Source: DAIMFL01 sp964372215 (GTDB taxonomy: Bacteria > Pseudomonadota > Alphaproteobacteria > Dongiales > Dongiaceae). From it: a DNA stretch of 64,000 nucleotides. Below the pieces are notes generated by a model. It had not been told where the DNA came from and ran no database searches. It saw only the letters and a list, made by a program, of their open reading frames with translations. Position 1 is the stretch's first letter. Each line of letters opens with the position of its first letter. Shown one piece after another: positions 32,179-41,173 of the stretch. The position numbers and the translations under genes were made by a program. The DNA lies in assembly GCA_964372215.1 (NCBI GenBank), contig CAYJQC010000007.1:1-64000 (forward strand), read 5' to 3'.

Positions 32179-33579
32179 TCAGCGCTGAACAATCTCCGGT
32201 CCCATCAGGAGATAGGGCAGCCAGGTCGACATGACGGGCACGTAGGTCACCAGGATCAGGAACAGGAACAGGATGGCCACGAAGGGCAGCGCCGCCCGGA
32301 CCACCTGGACCAGGCTCATACCGGTGATTCCCGAGGTCACGAACAGGTTGAGGCCGATCGGCGGCGTGATCATGCCGATTTCCATGTTCACCACCATGAT
32401 GATGCCGAGATGGACCGGATCGACGCCGAGCTGGATGGCGATCGGAAATACCACCGGTGCGACGATCAGCAGAAGGCCCGATGGCTCCATGAACTGGCCG
32501 CCCAGCAGCAGCAGCAGGTTCACGGCGATCAGGAAGGTGAACCAGTTGAAGCCGGCGCCGACCATCCACTCGGTGATCGCCTGGGGGATCCGCTCCGAGG
32601 TCAGCACGTGGGCGAACAGCAGGGCGTTCACGATGATAAACATCAACATGATCACGGTCTTGCCGGAATCCACCAGCACCTTGCGGGTATCCGGGTGGAA
32701 ACAGGCCGGGCCGAACGCCAGCGCCGTGTCGCGCAGGCCCCGCAATGCGGCGGATCCGGCCCGTTCGCCGGGTCGGCGCCAGGGGGCGTCCTTGAGCGGC
32801 CCCATGTCGCGATACACGAACAGCGCGATCAGGAAGGCGTAGACGGCGGCGACGGCGGCCGCTTCGGTCGGCGTGAACACGCCGCCATAGATGCCGCCCA
32901 GGATGATGACGATCAGGAACAGGCCCCAGCCCGCCTCGGCCGCGGCGCGTCCAACCTCGCGCAGCCCCTCGAAGCCGCGGCTCGGCATCTTGCGCCAGCG
33001 CGCATTGACGTAGATGCCGGCCATCAGCATGGCCCCGGCGACGAAGCCCGGCACGACCCCGGCCAGGAACATGCGGCCGACCGAGACGTCGGTCGCCGCC
33101 GAGTACACCACCATGACGATGGACGGCGGAATCAGGATGCCGAGCGTCCCGGCGTTGCAGATGACGCCAGCGGCGAATTCCTTGCTGTAGCCGACCTGCC
33201 GCATGCCGGTGATGGCAATCGTGCCGATCGCCACGACCGTGGCCGGCGACGAACCCGAGAGGGCCGCGAACAGCATGCAGGCGAACACCGACGCGATCGC
33301 CATGCCGCCGCGGAAATGCCCGACCGAGGCGATGGCGAAGCGGATGATGCGGCGGGCGACACCGCCGGTCGACATGAAGGACGAGGCGAGGATGAAGAAC
33401 GGGATTGCCAGCAGCGTGTAGTTCTGCGACGCGGTGAACAGTTGCAGGGCGATGGACGACAGCGAATCGTTGGAGAAGATCGCGATGAAGACGACGCTCG
33501 ACAGGCCGAGCGCGATGGCGATCGGCACGCCGAGCGCCAGCAGCACCAGCACCATGGCGAACAGGAACAGGGACTGCAT
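32179..33579 (-). CDS. dctM: TRAP transporter large permease (DctM)
   Basis: A 466-residue protein with about 12 hydrophobic segments and DctM signatures such as GSSPATVVAIGTIAI near 108-122, GVICNAGTLGILIPPSIVMVVY near 137-158, and EIGMITPPIGLNLFV near 410-424. It is the ion-coupled channel subunit of a TRAP system that takes up organic acids with sodium or protons. It is slightly longer than typical (about 425-440) owing to a hydrophilic loop near 255-295. It lies six bases after the small permease gene. Confidence 0.95.
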   Translation of the reverse strand: MQSLFLFAMVLVLLALGVPIAIALGLSSVVFIAIFSNDSLSSIALQLFTASQNYTLLAIPFFILASSFMSTGGVARRIIRFAIASVGHFRGGMAIASVFACMLFAALSGSSPATVVAIGTIAITGMRQVGYSKEFAAGVICNAGTLGILIPPSIVMVVYSAATDVSVGRMFLAGVVPGFVAGAMLMAGIYVNARWRKMPSRGFEGLREVGRAAAEAGWGLFLIVIILGGIYGGVFTPTEAAAVAAVYAFLIALFVYRDMGPLKDAPWRRPGERAGSAALRGLRDTALAFGPACFHPDTRKVLVDSGKTVIMLMFIIVNALLFAHVLTSERIPQAITEWMVGAGFNWFTFLIAVNLLLLLGGQFMEPSGLLLIVAPVVFPIAIQLGVDPVHLGIIMVVNMEIGMITPPIGLNLFVTSGITGMSLVQVVRAALPFVAILFLFLILVTYVPVMSTWLPYLLMGPEIVQR

Positions 33580-33585
33580 CGTCGC

Positions 33586-34245
33586 TCAGGTCCGATCCCG
33601 ATCGGCGCCGGCCCCGGCCGGCGGGTCGTCGGCCAGCGCGCCGCGATGCTCGGCCACCAAATCCTCGGCCTCGTGGCCCGACACGATCAGGTCGCGCTCG
33701 CCGCGCAGGATCTGCAGCAACGCCTGAACGCAGCGCAGCGCGAACAGGCCGAGCCCGAGCGGCAGGATCAGGTAGGCGATCCAGCGCTGCACGCGCTCCT
33801 GCAGGCCGAAGCTGTCCTGCATCCACACGGGATAGCGCAGGTCGTCGAGCCCGATGCCGATCTTGTACATCTTCAGCCAGTAGTCGATCGCCCCGCCCCG
33901 GGTGTCGATGCCGAAGACCTGCAGCCAGTCGGCCTGGAGCAGGATGGCGGCGTAGAGGATGCTGCAGAGCGCGCCGAACACCGCAGCGGCCTTGAACAGC
34001 GGCTTGGGGAACAGGCGGATGAGCGCGTCGACGCCGAGATGGGCGCCGACCTTGATCCCGTAGGCCATGCCGAACAGGATCACCCAGGCGAACAGGATGC
34101 GGGTAAATTCGAGCGCCCCGGTCCAGCCGGAGTTGAAGACGTAGCGGGCGACCACCTGGACGAACGACACCAACGTCATCGCCGCCAGCAACAGGGCGAT
34201 GAAGTTCTCCTCCCAGCGCGTCACCCGTTCCCGCAGCCGCTTCAT
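33586..34245 (-). CDS. dctQ: TRAP transporter small permease (DctQ)
   Basis: A 219-residue four-helix membrane protein of the DctQ family; WEENFIALLLAAMTLVSFVQ at 11-30 and the second segment FTRILFAWVILFGMAYGIKV are typical. The C-terminal 30 residues are hydrophilic. ATG 34245 is preceded by GGGGGGAGG; the longer frame to 34326 has a Pro/Gly-rich leader without a membrane segment. Its loop between helices three and four is unusually long (about 120-155), as in some TRAP families that take up larger acids. Confidence 0.92.
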   Translation of the reverse strand: MKRLRERVTRWEENFIALLLAAMTLVSFVQVVARYVFNSGWTGALEFTRILFAWVILFGMAYGIKVGAHLGVDALIRLFPKPLFKAAAVFGALCSILYAAILLQADWLQVFGIDTRGGAIDYWLKMYKIGIGLDDLRYPVWMQDSFGLQERVQRWIAYLILPLGLGLFALRCVQALLQILRGERDLIVSGHEAEDLVAEHRGALADDPPAGAGADRDRT

Positions 34246-34322
34246 GCGCCCTCCCCCCGATCGGCAGCCGGCCGGCGTCGGATTCGAGCAGGGCGCGCCG
34301 GCCGGCAGCGATCCGGGTGCCG

Positions 34323-35318
34323 TCACATGCTGGCGGCGACGGCTGCGTCGATCACATCCTGGCCGATATCGTCGCGGAACCTGTCCCAGACCGGCTTCAT
34401 GGCGTCGATCCAGGCCTGGCGCTGTTCCGGCGTCAGCTCGCGGACCGTGCCGCCGGCCTCGATGATCTTCTGCTTGCCTTCCTCGTTGATCGCGTCGGCC
34501 TTGGCGTTCCAGGTCCTGGTCACTTCGTCGACGATGGTGAGAAACTGGCCGCGGGTGTCCGCGTCGAGACTGTCGAGGAACTCCGACGAGGTCACCAGCA
34601 GATAGGTCAGGAGCTCATGGTTGGTCTCGGTGATCCCGTCCTGCACTTCGTAGAACTTCTGGGTGTAGATGTTCGACCAGGTGTTCTCCTGGCCATCGAC
34701 GACGCCGGTCTGCAGCGCGCCGTAGACCTCCTTGAATGCGAGCTTCTGGGCATTGGCGCCGAGTCCTTCGATCATCGCCTCGGCGACATCGGAGGTCTGG
34801 ATGCGGAACTTCAGCCCCTTGGCATCGGAGGGCAGCAGCAGCGGCTTGTTGGCCGAAAACTGCTTCAGGCCGTTGAGCCAGTAGCCGAGCCCGACGAAGC
34901 CCTTGTCTGACATCGCGTTCAACAGTTCCTTGCCCTTGTCGCCGTTGATGAAGAGATCGACCGAGTGGGTATCGGGAAACAGGAACGGCAGGTCGAACAG
35001 CCGGTACTTCAGCGTGTAGGCCTCGAACTTGGAGAGCGACGGCGCGGCGAGCTGGACGTCGCCGAGCAGCAACGCCTCCATCACCTTGTCGTCGTCGAAC
35101 AGCTGCGAATTGGGGAACACCTCCATGCACAGCTTGCCGTTCATCTCGTCATTGACGCGCTTGGCGAGATCCTCGGCGGCCTCGCCCTTGGGGTGGCCGG
35201 TGGCGGCGACGACGTGGCTGAACTTGACGACGGTCTCGCCGGGGTCGCACTGGGCAAAGGCGCTGCCGCCGAACAGAAACGTGGCGCCGAGCACCGTCGC
35301 GGCGAACAGAGACTTCAT
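34323..35318 (-). CDS. dctP: TRAP transporter substrate-binding protein (DctP)
   Basis: A 331-residue periplasmic binding protein with a Sec signal MKSLFAATVLGATFLFGGSA cut near AFA-QC. Family stretches: VEVFPNSQLFDDDKVMEALL-like (MEVFPNSQLFDDDKVMEALL) near 62-81, KFRIQTSDVAEAMIEGLG near 160-177 with the substrate-binding Arg, and GVVDGQENTWSNIYTQKFYE near 195-214. The overall pattern is that of C4-dicarboxylate DctP proteins rather than of ectoine-binding UehA, although it neighbours the ectoine cluster. It is the first gene of dctPQM, with GGGAGGA before the start. Confidence 0.92.
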   Translation of the reverse strand: MKSLFAATVLGATFLFGGSAFAQCDPGETVVKFSHVVAATGHPKGEAAEDLAKRVNDEMNGKLCMEVFPNSQLFDDDKVMEALLLGDVQLAAPSLSKFEAYTLKYRLFDLPFLFPDTHSVDLFINGDKGKELLNAMSDKGFVGLGYWLNGLKQFSANKPLLLPSDAKGLKFRIQTSDVAEAMIEGLGANAQKLAFKEVYGALQTGVVDGQENTWSNIYTQKFYEVQDGITETNHELLTYLLVTSSEFLDSLDADTRGQFLTIVDEVTRTWNAKADAINEEGKQKIIEAGGTVRELTPEQRQAWIDAMKPVWDRFRDDIGQDVIDAAVAASM

Positions 35319-35461
35319 CTGCCATCCTCCCTGTTTGTCTTCCGGATCATCCCCCCGGATTGATCGGAAAGAATAACGGGAACTCCGCCGGAGTCCTACG
35401 TTCGATTTGCCGGGTACCCTTGGAATCGTGGACTGGACCGACCAGGGCAGTCGGCAGAGTC

Positions 35462-36466
35462 TCAGTCCTGGGGCACGCCGATCACCGCCAGGCAATCGCC
35501 GCTCTTGATCAGGCCGGGGAAATGCCGGCCGGTCAGGATGCCGCCGATTCCGGCGCGGTACTCGGCCGGCGCCGCCCCGGTGCGTTCCACCGCGTGGACC
35601 CGGGCCAGCACCTGTCCGGCGGCGACGAGGTCGCCGAGATCGGCGCAGGGCTCGAGCAGCCCGTCGGACTCGCTGAACGTGAAGCAGTCGCCGGACGGCA
35701 TGTCGAGATGGACGGTGGCGCCGTGTTCCGGTTCGCCGCGCAGGATTCCGGCGTGGATCAGCAGGTTGCGGACGCCGCGCCGGGCGATCGCCACGGTGCG
35801 CGCGGTCGACGACCCGCCGCCACCGAGCTCGGTGGTCACGAACACCTTGCCCTGCGCCTCGACCGCGGTGTCGTACATGCCGACATTGTCGATCTCCAGC
35901 ATGCTCATGGAGAACGGCGCGGCGAAGGCCTCGACCGCGGCGAAGCAGCGCGCCTCCTGCGCCTTGTCGGGCAGCACATGCGCCGCGGCGAACGGCACGA
36001 ACTCCAGCGTCTTGCCGCCGGAATGGACGTCGAGAACGACGTCGGCCAGCGGCACCAGCCGGCGCTGGAAGAAGTCCGCGATCTTCTCGGTCACGGTACC
36101 GTCGGGCTTGCCCGGAAAGCTGCGGTTCATGTTGCCGCGGTCGATCGGCGAGGTGCGGGTGGCGGCGCGCAGGGCCGGGTAGTTCATGCCGGGGACGATG
36201 ATCACCCGGCCGCGGATCTCCTCCGCCTTCAGGCGCTGCGCCAGGTCGAACAGCGCGATCGGCCCCTCGTACTCGTCGCCGTGATTGCCGCCGGTGAGCA
36301 GCGCCGTGGGTCCGCTGCCCTGCTTCGCCACGGTGATCGGAATCATCACCGCACCCCACGCGGAATCGTCGCGGCTGTAGGGCAGCCGGAGGAATCCGTG
36401 CTGCACCCCGTCCCGGTCGAAATCGACGGTGGGGGTGATCGGCGAGGGGCGGGACTCGGTGTTCAC
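35462..36466 (-). CDS. doeB: N-alpha-acetyl-L-2,4-diaminobutyrate deacetylase
   Basis: A 334-residue zinc hydrolase of the succinylglutamate desuccinylase/aspartoacylase family, matching DoeB of ectoine catabolism, which deacetylates N-alpha-acetyl-diaminobutyrate made by DoeA. Diagnostic stretches are SPITPTVDFDRDGVQHGFLR near 7-26, and the zinc ligands in GGNHGDEYEGP near 58-68 and LDVHSGGKTLEF near 147-158. GTG 36466 is chosen from the DoeB-like N-terminus and the upstream AGGGCGGG. It starts 11 bases after the doeA stop. Confidence 0.92.
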   Translation of the reverse strand: MNTESRPSPITPTVDFDRDGVQHGFLRLPYSRDDSAWGAVMIPITVAKQGSGPTALLTGGNHGDEYEGPIALFDLAQRLKAEEIRGRVIIVPGMNYPALRAATRTSPIDRGNMNRSFPGKPDGTVTEKIADFFQRRLVPLADVVLDVHSGGKTLEFVPFAAAHVLPDKAQEARCFAAVEAFAAPFSMSMLEIDNVGMYDTAVEAQGKVFVTTELGGGGSSTARTVAIARRGVRNLLIHAGILRGEPEHGATVHLDMPSGDCFTFSESDGLLEPCADLGDLVAAGQVLARVHAVERTGAAPAEYRAGIGGILTGRHFPGLIKSGDCLAVIGVPQD

Positions 36467-36477
36467 GTCGACCCGCC

Positions 36478-37659
36478 CTAGTTCTTCACGAAGAGCTGGC
36501 GCGGCACGTCGGCCAGCGTCTCCACGCCGGCCTCGGTGATGACGATGCTCTCGGTGATCTCGATGCCCCAGTCGTCGAACCACAGGCCGGGCATGAAGTG
36601 GAAGGTCATGCCGGACTTCAGCTCGCTGCGGTCGCCCGGCCGCAAGCTCATGGTGCGCTCGCCCCAGTCCGGCGGATAGGAAATGCCGATCGGATAGCCG
36701 CAGCGGCTGGTCTTCTCGATGCCGAAGCGCTTCAGCACGCCGAAGAAGGCGCCGGCGATGTCGTCGCAGGTATTGCCCGGCCTGGCGGCGTCGAGTCCGG
36801 CGGCGATGCCTTCCTGAAGCGCCGTCTCGGCGTCGAGGAATTTCTGCGGCGGCTGGCCGAGAAACACCGTGCGCGACAACGGGCAGTGGTAACGCCGGTA
36901 GCAGCCGGCGATCTCGAAATAGGTGCCCTCCCCGCCGCGCATCGGCTTGTCGTCCCAGGTGAGGTGGGGCGCGCCGGCATCGGCGCCGGTCGGCAGCAGC
37001 GGCACGATCGCCGCATAGTCGCCGCCGGCGCCCGCCACGCCCAGCGTTCCCGTGTGCAGAATCTCGGCCACCACCCGGTTCTTGGGGACACCCGGCTTCA
37101 CCACCTCGAGAATACGCTTGTGCATGGCCTCGACGATGCGGGCCGCCTTGCGCATGTAGTCGAGCTCGCGCGCCGACTTCACCGCGCGCTGCCAGTTCAC
37201 CAGCGCGGTCGCATCCTTGAACGTCGCGTTCGGCAGGTTGCGGGTGAGCGAGGCGTAGCAGGCGGCGGCGAAGTAGTAGTTGTCCATCTCGACGCCGATC
37301 CGCCGGCCGCCCCAGCCGCGGTCGGCGATGATCTTCGACAGCAGATCCATCGGGTGCCGCTCGGTCGACTGCACGTAGTGGTCAGGGTAGCCGATGATCC
37401 GGTCGTGATCCAGGTAGACCGTGCGCTTGGCGCCGTTGGCGTCCTGGCCGCGGCCGTACCAGATGGGATCCTCGTCCGGCAGCACCAGCACGCACTGATG
37501 GACATAGAACGACCAGCCGTCATAGCCGGTAAGCCAGGCCATGTTGGAGGGGTCGGTCACGATCAGCAGCTCGATCCCCGCCTGCTCCATGGCCTTGCGC
37601 GTCTTGGCGAGGCGCGCGCCATACTCCGCACGCTCGAACGGCAAATCGACCCCAGTCAC
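36478..37659 (-). CDS. doeA: Ectoine hydrolase DoeA (M24-like)
   Basis: A 393-residue protein of the creatinase/aminopeptidase P (M24) fold, matching DoeA, which opens the ectoine ring to N-acetyl-diaminobutyrate. FERAEYGARLAKTRKAMEQ near 6-24 and SNMAWLTGYDGWSFYVHQ near 36-53 are typical of the N-terminal domain; the C-terminal pita-bread domain starts near 155. GTG 37659 is chosen because AAGGAG lies at proper distance and the N-terminus (VTGVDLPFERAEY) matches; the longer frame runs into eutC. Confidence 0.93.
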   Translation of the reverse strand: MTGVDLPFERAEYGARLAKTRKAMEQAGIELLIVTDPSNMAWLTGYDGWSFYVHQCVLVLPDEDPIWYGRGQDANGAKRTVYLDHDRIIGYPDHYVQSTERHPMDLLSKIIADRGWGGRRIGVEMDNYYFAAACYASLTRNLPNATFKDATALVNWQRAVKSARELDYMRKAARIVEAMHKRILEVVKPGVPKNRVVAEILHTGTLGVAGAGGDYAAIVPLLPTGADAGAPHLTWDDKPMRGGEGTYFEIAGCYRRYHCPLSRTVFLGQPPQKFLDAETALQEGIAAGLDAARPGNTCDDIAGAFFGVLKRFGIEKTSRCGYPIGISYPPDWGERTMSLRPGDRSELKSGMTFHFMPGLWFDDWGIEITESIVITEAGVETLADVPRQLFVKN

Positions 37660-37675
37660 GATATGGATCTCCTTC

Positions 37676-38659
37676 TCAACTCTCGAACTCGGTGCCGGCG
37701 CCGGCAGCCGCGCAGCGCGCATGGGCCAGGGTGGCGATGGCGGTATCCTGCACGCCGGTCCCGGTCAGGTCGCAGACGGTGATGTCGCTGGCGGCTCGGC
37801 GCCCGGCAGCCTTGCCGGCAATGACGGCGCCGAGCTCCGGCCAGTCGCGATCGGCCGGTACCAGGCCGGCCGCGATCGCGTGATGCAGTTCGCCGAGCCG
37901 GGCGCATTGGCCGATCCGGTCGCCGACATAGCGATCCGCCCGGACGACGACCGCCGGTTCGATCTCGTTCTTGTGCTCGGCGTCGGAGCCCATGGCGGTG
38001 ACATGCTGGCCGGGCCGCAGCCAATCGGCCCGCAGGATCGGCGAGCTCGAGGGCGTGGTGGTGACCACGATGTCGGCGCTTGCGACGGCATCCGCGGCGC
38101 TCGCCACCGCGTCGACCGCAATGCCGAGCCGTCCCGTCAATTCCTTGGCGGCGCTCGCCGCCTGATCCGGGCGGCGGGCCCAGATCGACGCCCGCGCGAT
38201 CGGCCTGACCAGGGTCAGCGCCTCGAGCTGGAGGCGCGCCTGGATGCCGGCGCCCAGGATCGCCGCCGCCCGCGAGTCCGGCCGCGACAGATGCCTGGCC
38301 GCCACGGCGCCGGCCGCCGCCGTCCGCACGTCGGTCAGGTAGCCGTTGTCGAGCAGCACCGCCTGTACCAGGCCGGTCGTGGCGCTGAACAGGACCATCA
38401 GCCCGTTGAGGCTGGGCAGGCCCAGCTTGGGATTGTCGAAGAACCCCGGGCTGATCTTGATGGCGAAGCCGTCGAGGCCGGGGACATAGGCGGTCTTCAC
38501 GTCGACCTCGCCGTGATGCTCGGCGATGTCGAGGCGCAGGATCGGCGGCATGACCACCGCCTTGGTGGCAAGCGCGGCGAACGCCCCTTCGACGCAGGCC
38601 ACCGCATCCGCATCGAGCCGCACCTGCGCCCGCAGGTCCGTTTCGGTCAGGATCGTCAT
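37676..38659 (-). CDS. eutC: Ectoine utilization protein EutC (ornithine cyclodeaminase family)
   Basis: A 327-residue protein of the ornithine cyclodeaminase/mu-crystallin family. It begins MTILTETDLRAQVRLD, and shows the family's substrate-site LDIAEHHGEVDVKTAYVPG near 43-61 and the Rossmann motif AAILGAGIQARLQLEAL near 129-145. EutC is proposed to act with EutA and EutB in converting hydroxyectoine to ectoine. ATG 38659 overlaps the eutB stop (ATGA); ATG 38668 is an alternative. Confidence 0.9.
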   Translation of the reverse strand: MTILTETDLRAQVRLDADAVACVEGAFAALATKAVVMPPILRLDIAEHHGEVDVKTAYVPGLDGFAIKISPGFFDNPKLGLPSLNGLMVLFSATTGLVQAVLLDNGYLTDVRTAAAGAVAARHLSRPDSRAAAILGAGIQARLQLEALTLVRPIARASIWARRPDQAASAAKELTGRLGIAVDAVASAADAVASADIVVTTTPSSSPILRADWLRPGQHVTAMGSDAEHKNEIEPAVVVRADRYVGDRIGQCARLGELHHAIAAGLVPADRDWPELGAVIAGKAAGRRAASDITVCDLTGTGVQDTAIATLAHARCAAAGAGTEFES

Positions 38660-39723
38660 GCGCGGCATCGGCCGGCGCTCCGGTCGTCGGCTGTCAAATC
38701 GACGTCCTCGCCCGAGACCAGGCGATGATGCAGCGCCATGTCGATGTTGCGGCCGCTGAGCAGGAGCACGGTCGGCCCGCTGCAGTCCAGCTTGCCGGCC
38801 AGCAGCGCGGCGATGCCGACGGCCGCGGCGCCCTCGATGATCTCGCGCTCCTGCCAATAGGCGTGGCGCAGGCCGGCCGCGATCTCCGTCTCGCTCACCG
38901 TCACGAGGTCGTCGACCAGACTGCCGACCATCGTGAAGGTAAAGCGGTTGTCGAGGCCGATGCCGCCGCCGAGCGAGTCGGCGAGGCTCGCCAGCTCGCG
39001 CACTTGCACGGGCCGGCCGGCGCGCCGGCTCTCGATCATCGCCGCGCCGCGTTCCATGCTGACGCCGACGACGCGCGCCGCCGGGTTCGCGGTCTTGACC
39101 GCCTGGGCGATTCCCGAGATCAGCCCGCCGCCCGAGAGAGGCACCACCACCGTGCCGATCGACGGCAGGTCCTCGGTCATCTCCAGCCCCAGGGTTCCCT
39201 GGCCGGCGATGATGTCGCGGTGGTCGAAGGGCGGGATCAAGGCCAGGCCGTCCTCGGCGACCAGCCGGTCGACCTCCGCCTGGGCTTCGTCCTGCGACTG
39301 GCCGACGATCCGCGCCTCGGCGCCGAGAGCACGGATCGCCGCGACCTTGTTGCCTGGCACCAGCCGCGACAGGCAGATGACGCAGCGCACGCCGGCATCC
39401 CGCGCCGCCTGGGCCAGGCCACGGCCGTGATTGCCGGTGGAAACGCCGGTCACGCCGCGCGCGCGCGCCGTGGCGTCGAGCTTCAGCACCGCATTGGTGG
39501 CGCCGCGCAGCTTGAAGCTGCCGGTCGCCTGATGATGTTCGAGCTTCAGATGCACCTTCACGCCGGCGATCTCGGACAAGGCGTCGGAATGAACCAGCGG
39601 CGTGCGCCGCACGCGCCCGGCAAGCCGCCGGCGCGCCTCCAGGATCTCGGTGAATCCGGGCAGGTCCACCCGCGCCGGCGCAGCGTCGGGTCGGTCCGCC
39701 GCCAGGCGTGCCCCGGCGGTCAT
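38656..39723 (-). CDS. eutB: Hydroxyectoine utilization dehydratase EutB (PLP)
   Basis: A 355-residue fold-type II PLP enzyme like threonine/serine dehydratase. The PLP lysine is K71 in TGSFKLRGATNAVL, the asparagine loop is STGNHGRGLAQAA near 104-116, and the glycine loop PLSGGGLISGIA lies near 193-204. In ectoine clusters this protein is called EutB and is proposed to dehydrate hydroxyectoine-derived intermediates. Its position between eutA and eutC with four-base overlaps on both sides supports this rather than amino-acid catabolism. Confidence 0.9.
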   Translation of the reverse strand: MTAGARLAADRPDAAPARVDLPGFTEILEARRRLAGRVRRTPLVHSDALSEIAGVKVHLKLEHHQATGSFKLRGATNAVLKLDATARARGVTGVSTGNHGRGLAQAARDAGVRCVICLSRLVPGNKVAAIRALGAEARIVGQSQDEAQAEVDRLVAEDGLALIPPFDHRDIIAGQGTLGLEMTEDLPSIGTVVVPLSGGGLISGIAQAVKTANPAARVVGVSMERGAAMIESRRAGRPVQVRELASLADSLGGGIGLDNRFTFTMVGSLVDDLVTVSETEIAAGLRHAYWQEREIIEGAAAVGIAALLAGKLDCSGPTVLLLSGRNIDMALHHRLVSGEDVDLTADDRSAGRCRA

Positions 39724-40526
39724 GCCGCCTCCTGCCGCGGCAGGCGCAACAGCCGGCCGACGCCGTCGACGGCGTCGGCATAGCCCGCAGCCCGCAGCGT
39801 GCCCCAGATCATCGCCTGGTTGGCGGTCACCACCGGACGGCCGATCCGCGCCTCCATCGCCTCCACCGCCTCGCAGGCCCGCAGCGCGGTGCAGGAGACG
39901 AACAAGGCGTCGGCCGCGGGATCGCAGGCCTCCGCTGCCGCCTCGATCAGGCTGCGCGGCGCGAGGCGCGCCATTTGCCGGTCGTCGTCGAGACCGAAGC
40001 AGGCGGCCGACGCCACGTCGAACCCGGACGCGGCGAAGAAGTCGCAGACCGGCCGGGTCACGGCATCGGTATAGGGCGTCAGGATCGAGAGCCGCCGGGC
40101 CCCGAGTCGGCGCAGCGCCAGGAGTGCAGCACCGATGGGCGTGATGCAGGGAATGCCGGGGCGGCCGGCGGCGACTGCCTGCTGGACCACGGCGTCGCCG
40201 ATCAACACCGAAGCCGCGGTGCAGGAATAGGCGATGGCGTCGAGGCGCTCGCCCGGCAGGATCAGCGCCGCTGCCTCGGCCAGACGCGGCTGCATGGCCC
40301 GCAGATTGTCGGCATTGGTCGGGTTCTCGTAGGCGACCCGCGTCGTGTGCACGGCGATGCCGCGCGGCGTACAGATGCGGGCGAAGTCGCCCTCCGACGT
40401 GAGGTCGGTGGCGAGCGCGATCAAGCCGAGGCGCAAGGCTGCCGGGCGGGCGTCGAACGCCGCCGCCTGGCCGACCGGACGGATCGCCGGCCGCGCGGCC
40501 GTCGGTGCCGCGTCAGACATGGCCAT
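39720..40526 (-). CDS. eutA: Ectoine utilization protein EutA (Asp/Glu racemase superfamily)
   Basis: A 268-residue member of the Asp/Glu racemase/maleate isomerase superfamily with two active-site cysteines, in YSCTAASVLIGD near 99-110 and FVSCTALRACEAV near 208-220. It matches EutA of hydroxyectoine degradation, proposed to act on hydroxyectoine before EutB and EutC. It overlaps the ehuD stop by 14 bases; a second Met two codons downstream (40520) is an alternative start. Confidence 0.88.
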   Translation of the reverse strand: MAMSDAAPTAARPAIRPVGQAAAFDARPAALRLGLIALATDLTSEGDFARICTPRGIAVHTTRVAYENPTNADNLRAMQPRLAEAAALILPGERLDAIAYSCTAASVLIGDAVVQQAVAAGRPGIPCITPIGAALLALRRLGARRLSILTPYTDAVTRPVCDFFAASGFDVASAACFGLDDDRQMARLAPRSLIEAAAEACDPAADALFVSCTALRACEAVEAMEARIGRPVVTANQAMIWGTLRAAGYADAVDGVGRLLRLPRQEAA

Positions 40527-41166
40527 AGCGCCGCTCGAGATGGCGCAGCAGCATCACCGTCGGCACGCTGATCGCCAGGAAGAACACGCCGACCAGGGTC
40601 ATCGGCTCGAGATAGCGGTACGAGAAGTTGGCGACGCTGCGCGCCTGGTTCATCAGTTCGACCACGGTGATCGCGGACAGCAGCGGCGTCTCCTTGAACA
40701 TGGCGATGAAGTAGTTGGCGAGCGCCGGGATCATCGGCCGGACCGCCTGCGGCACGATGACATGGACCCAGGTCTGGGTCGCCGTCAGGTTGACCGCCTT
40801 CGCCGCCTCCCATTGCCCGCGCGGAATGTTGTCGATGCCGGCGCGGTAGACCTCCGACGTATAAGTACCGTAATGCAGTCCGAGCGCGATCACGCCGGCC
40901 GTCAGGGGCGGCAGCAGGATGCCGATGTCGGGCAGCACGTAGAACAGGAAATAGAGCTGCACCAGCAGCGGCGTGCCGCGGATGAACTCGACCACGAATC
41001 CGACCGGCCGGGCGATCCACCGGTTGCGCGCGCGGCGGGCGATGGCGAACAGCAGCCCGACAACCATCGCCACGATGCTGCCCAGAAGGGTCGCCTCGAC
41101 CGTGATGACGGCGCCCTGGAGCAGAGTCGGCAGGATTTCCCAGACGAATGCCCAATCCCAATCCAT
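40513..41166 (-). CDS. ehuD: Ectoine/hydroxyectoine ABC transporter permease EhuD
   Basis: A 217-residue His/Glu/Gln-type (HAAT) permease with about five membrane segments. VEFIRGTPLLVQLYFLFYVL near 59-78 and the EAA loop GQWEAAKAVNLTATQTWVHV near 117-136 are typical. With EhuC it forms the channel for (hydroxy)ectoine import. It is embedded in ehuABCD-eutABC-doeAB order; seven bases after ehuC. Confidence 0.93.
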   Translation of the reverse strand: MDWDWAFVWEILPTLLQGAVITVEATLLGSIVAMVVGLLFAIARRARNRWIARPVGFVVEFIRGTPLLVQLYFLFYVLPDIGILLPPLTAGVIALGLHYGTYTSEVYRAGIDNIPRGQWEAAKAVNLTATQTWVHVIVPQAVRPMIPALANYFIAMFKETPLLSAITVVELMNQARSVANFSYRYLEPMTLVGVFFLAISVPTVMLLRHLERRYGHV

Positions 41167-41173
41167 CGTCGCC

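Noticed and set aside
32038..34605. 855-residue plus-strand frame across the TRAP genes
   Set aside because: Gln/His/Asp-rich shadow of dctM and dctQ, no recognisable fold.
34323..35318. Calling the TRAP binding protein UehA (ectoine-specific)
   Set aside because: Its motifs fit C4-dicarboxylate DctP, and ectoine import is already covered by EhuABCD.
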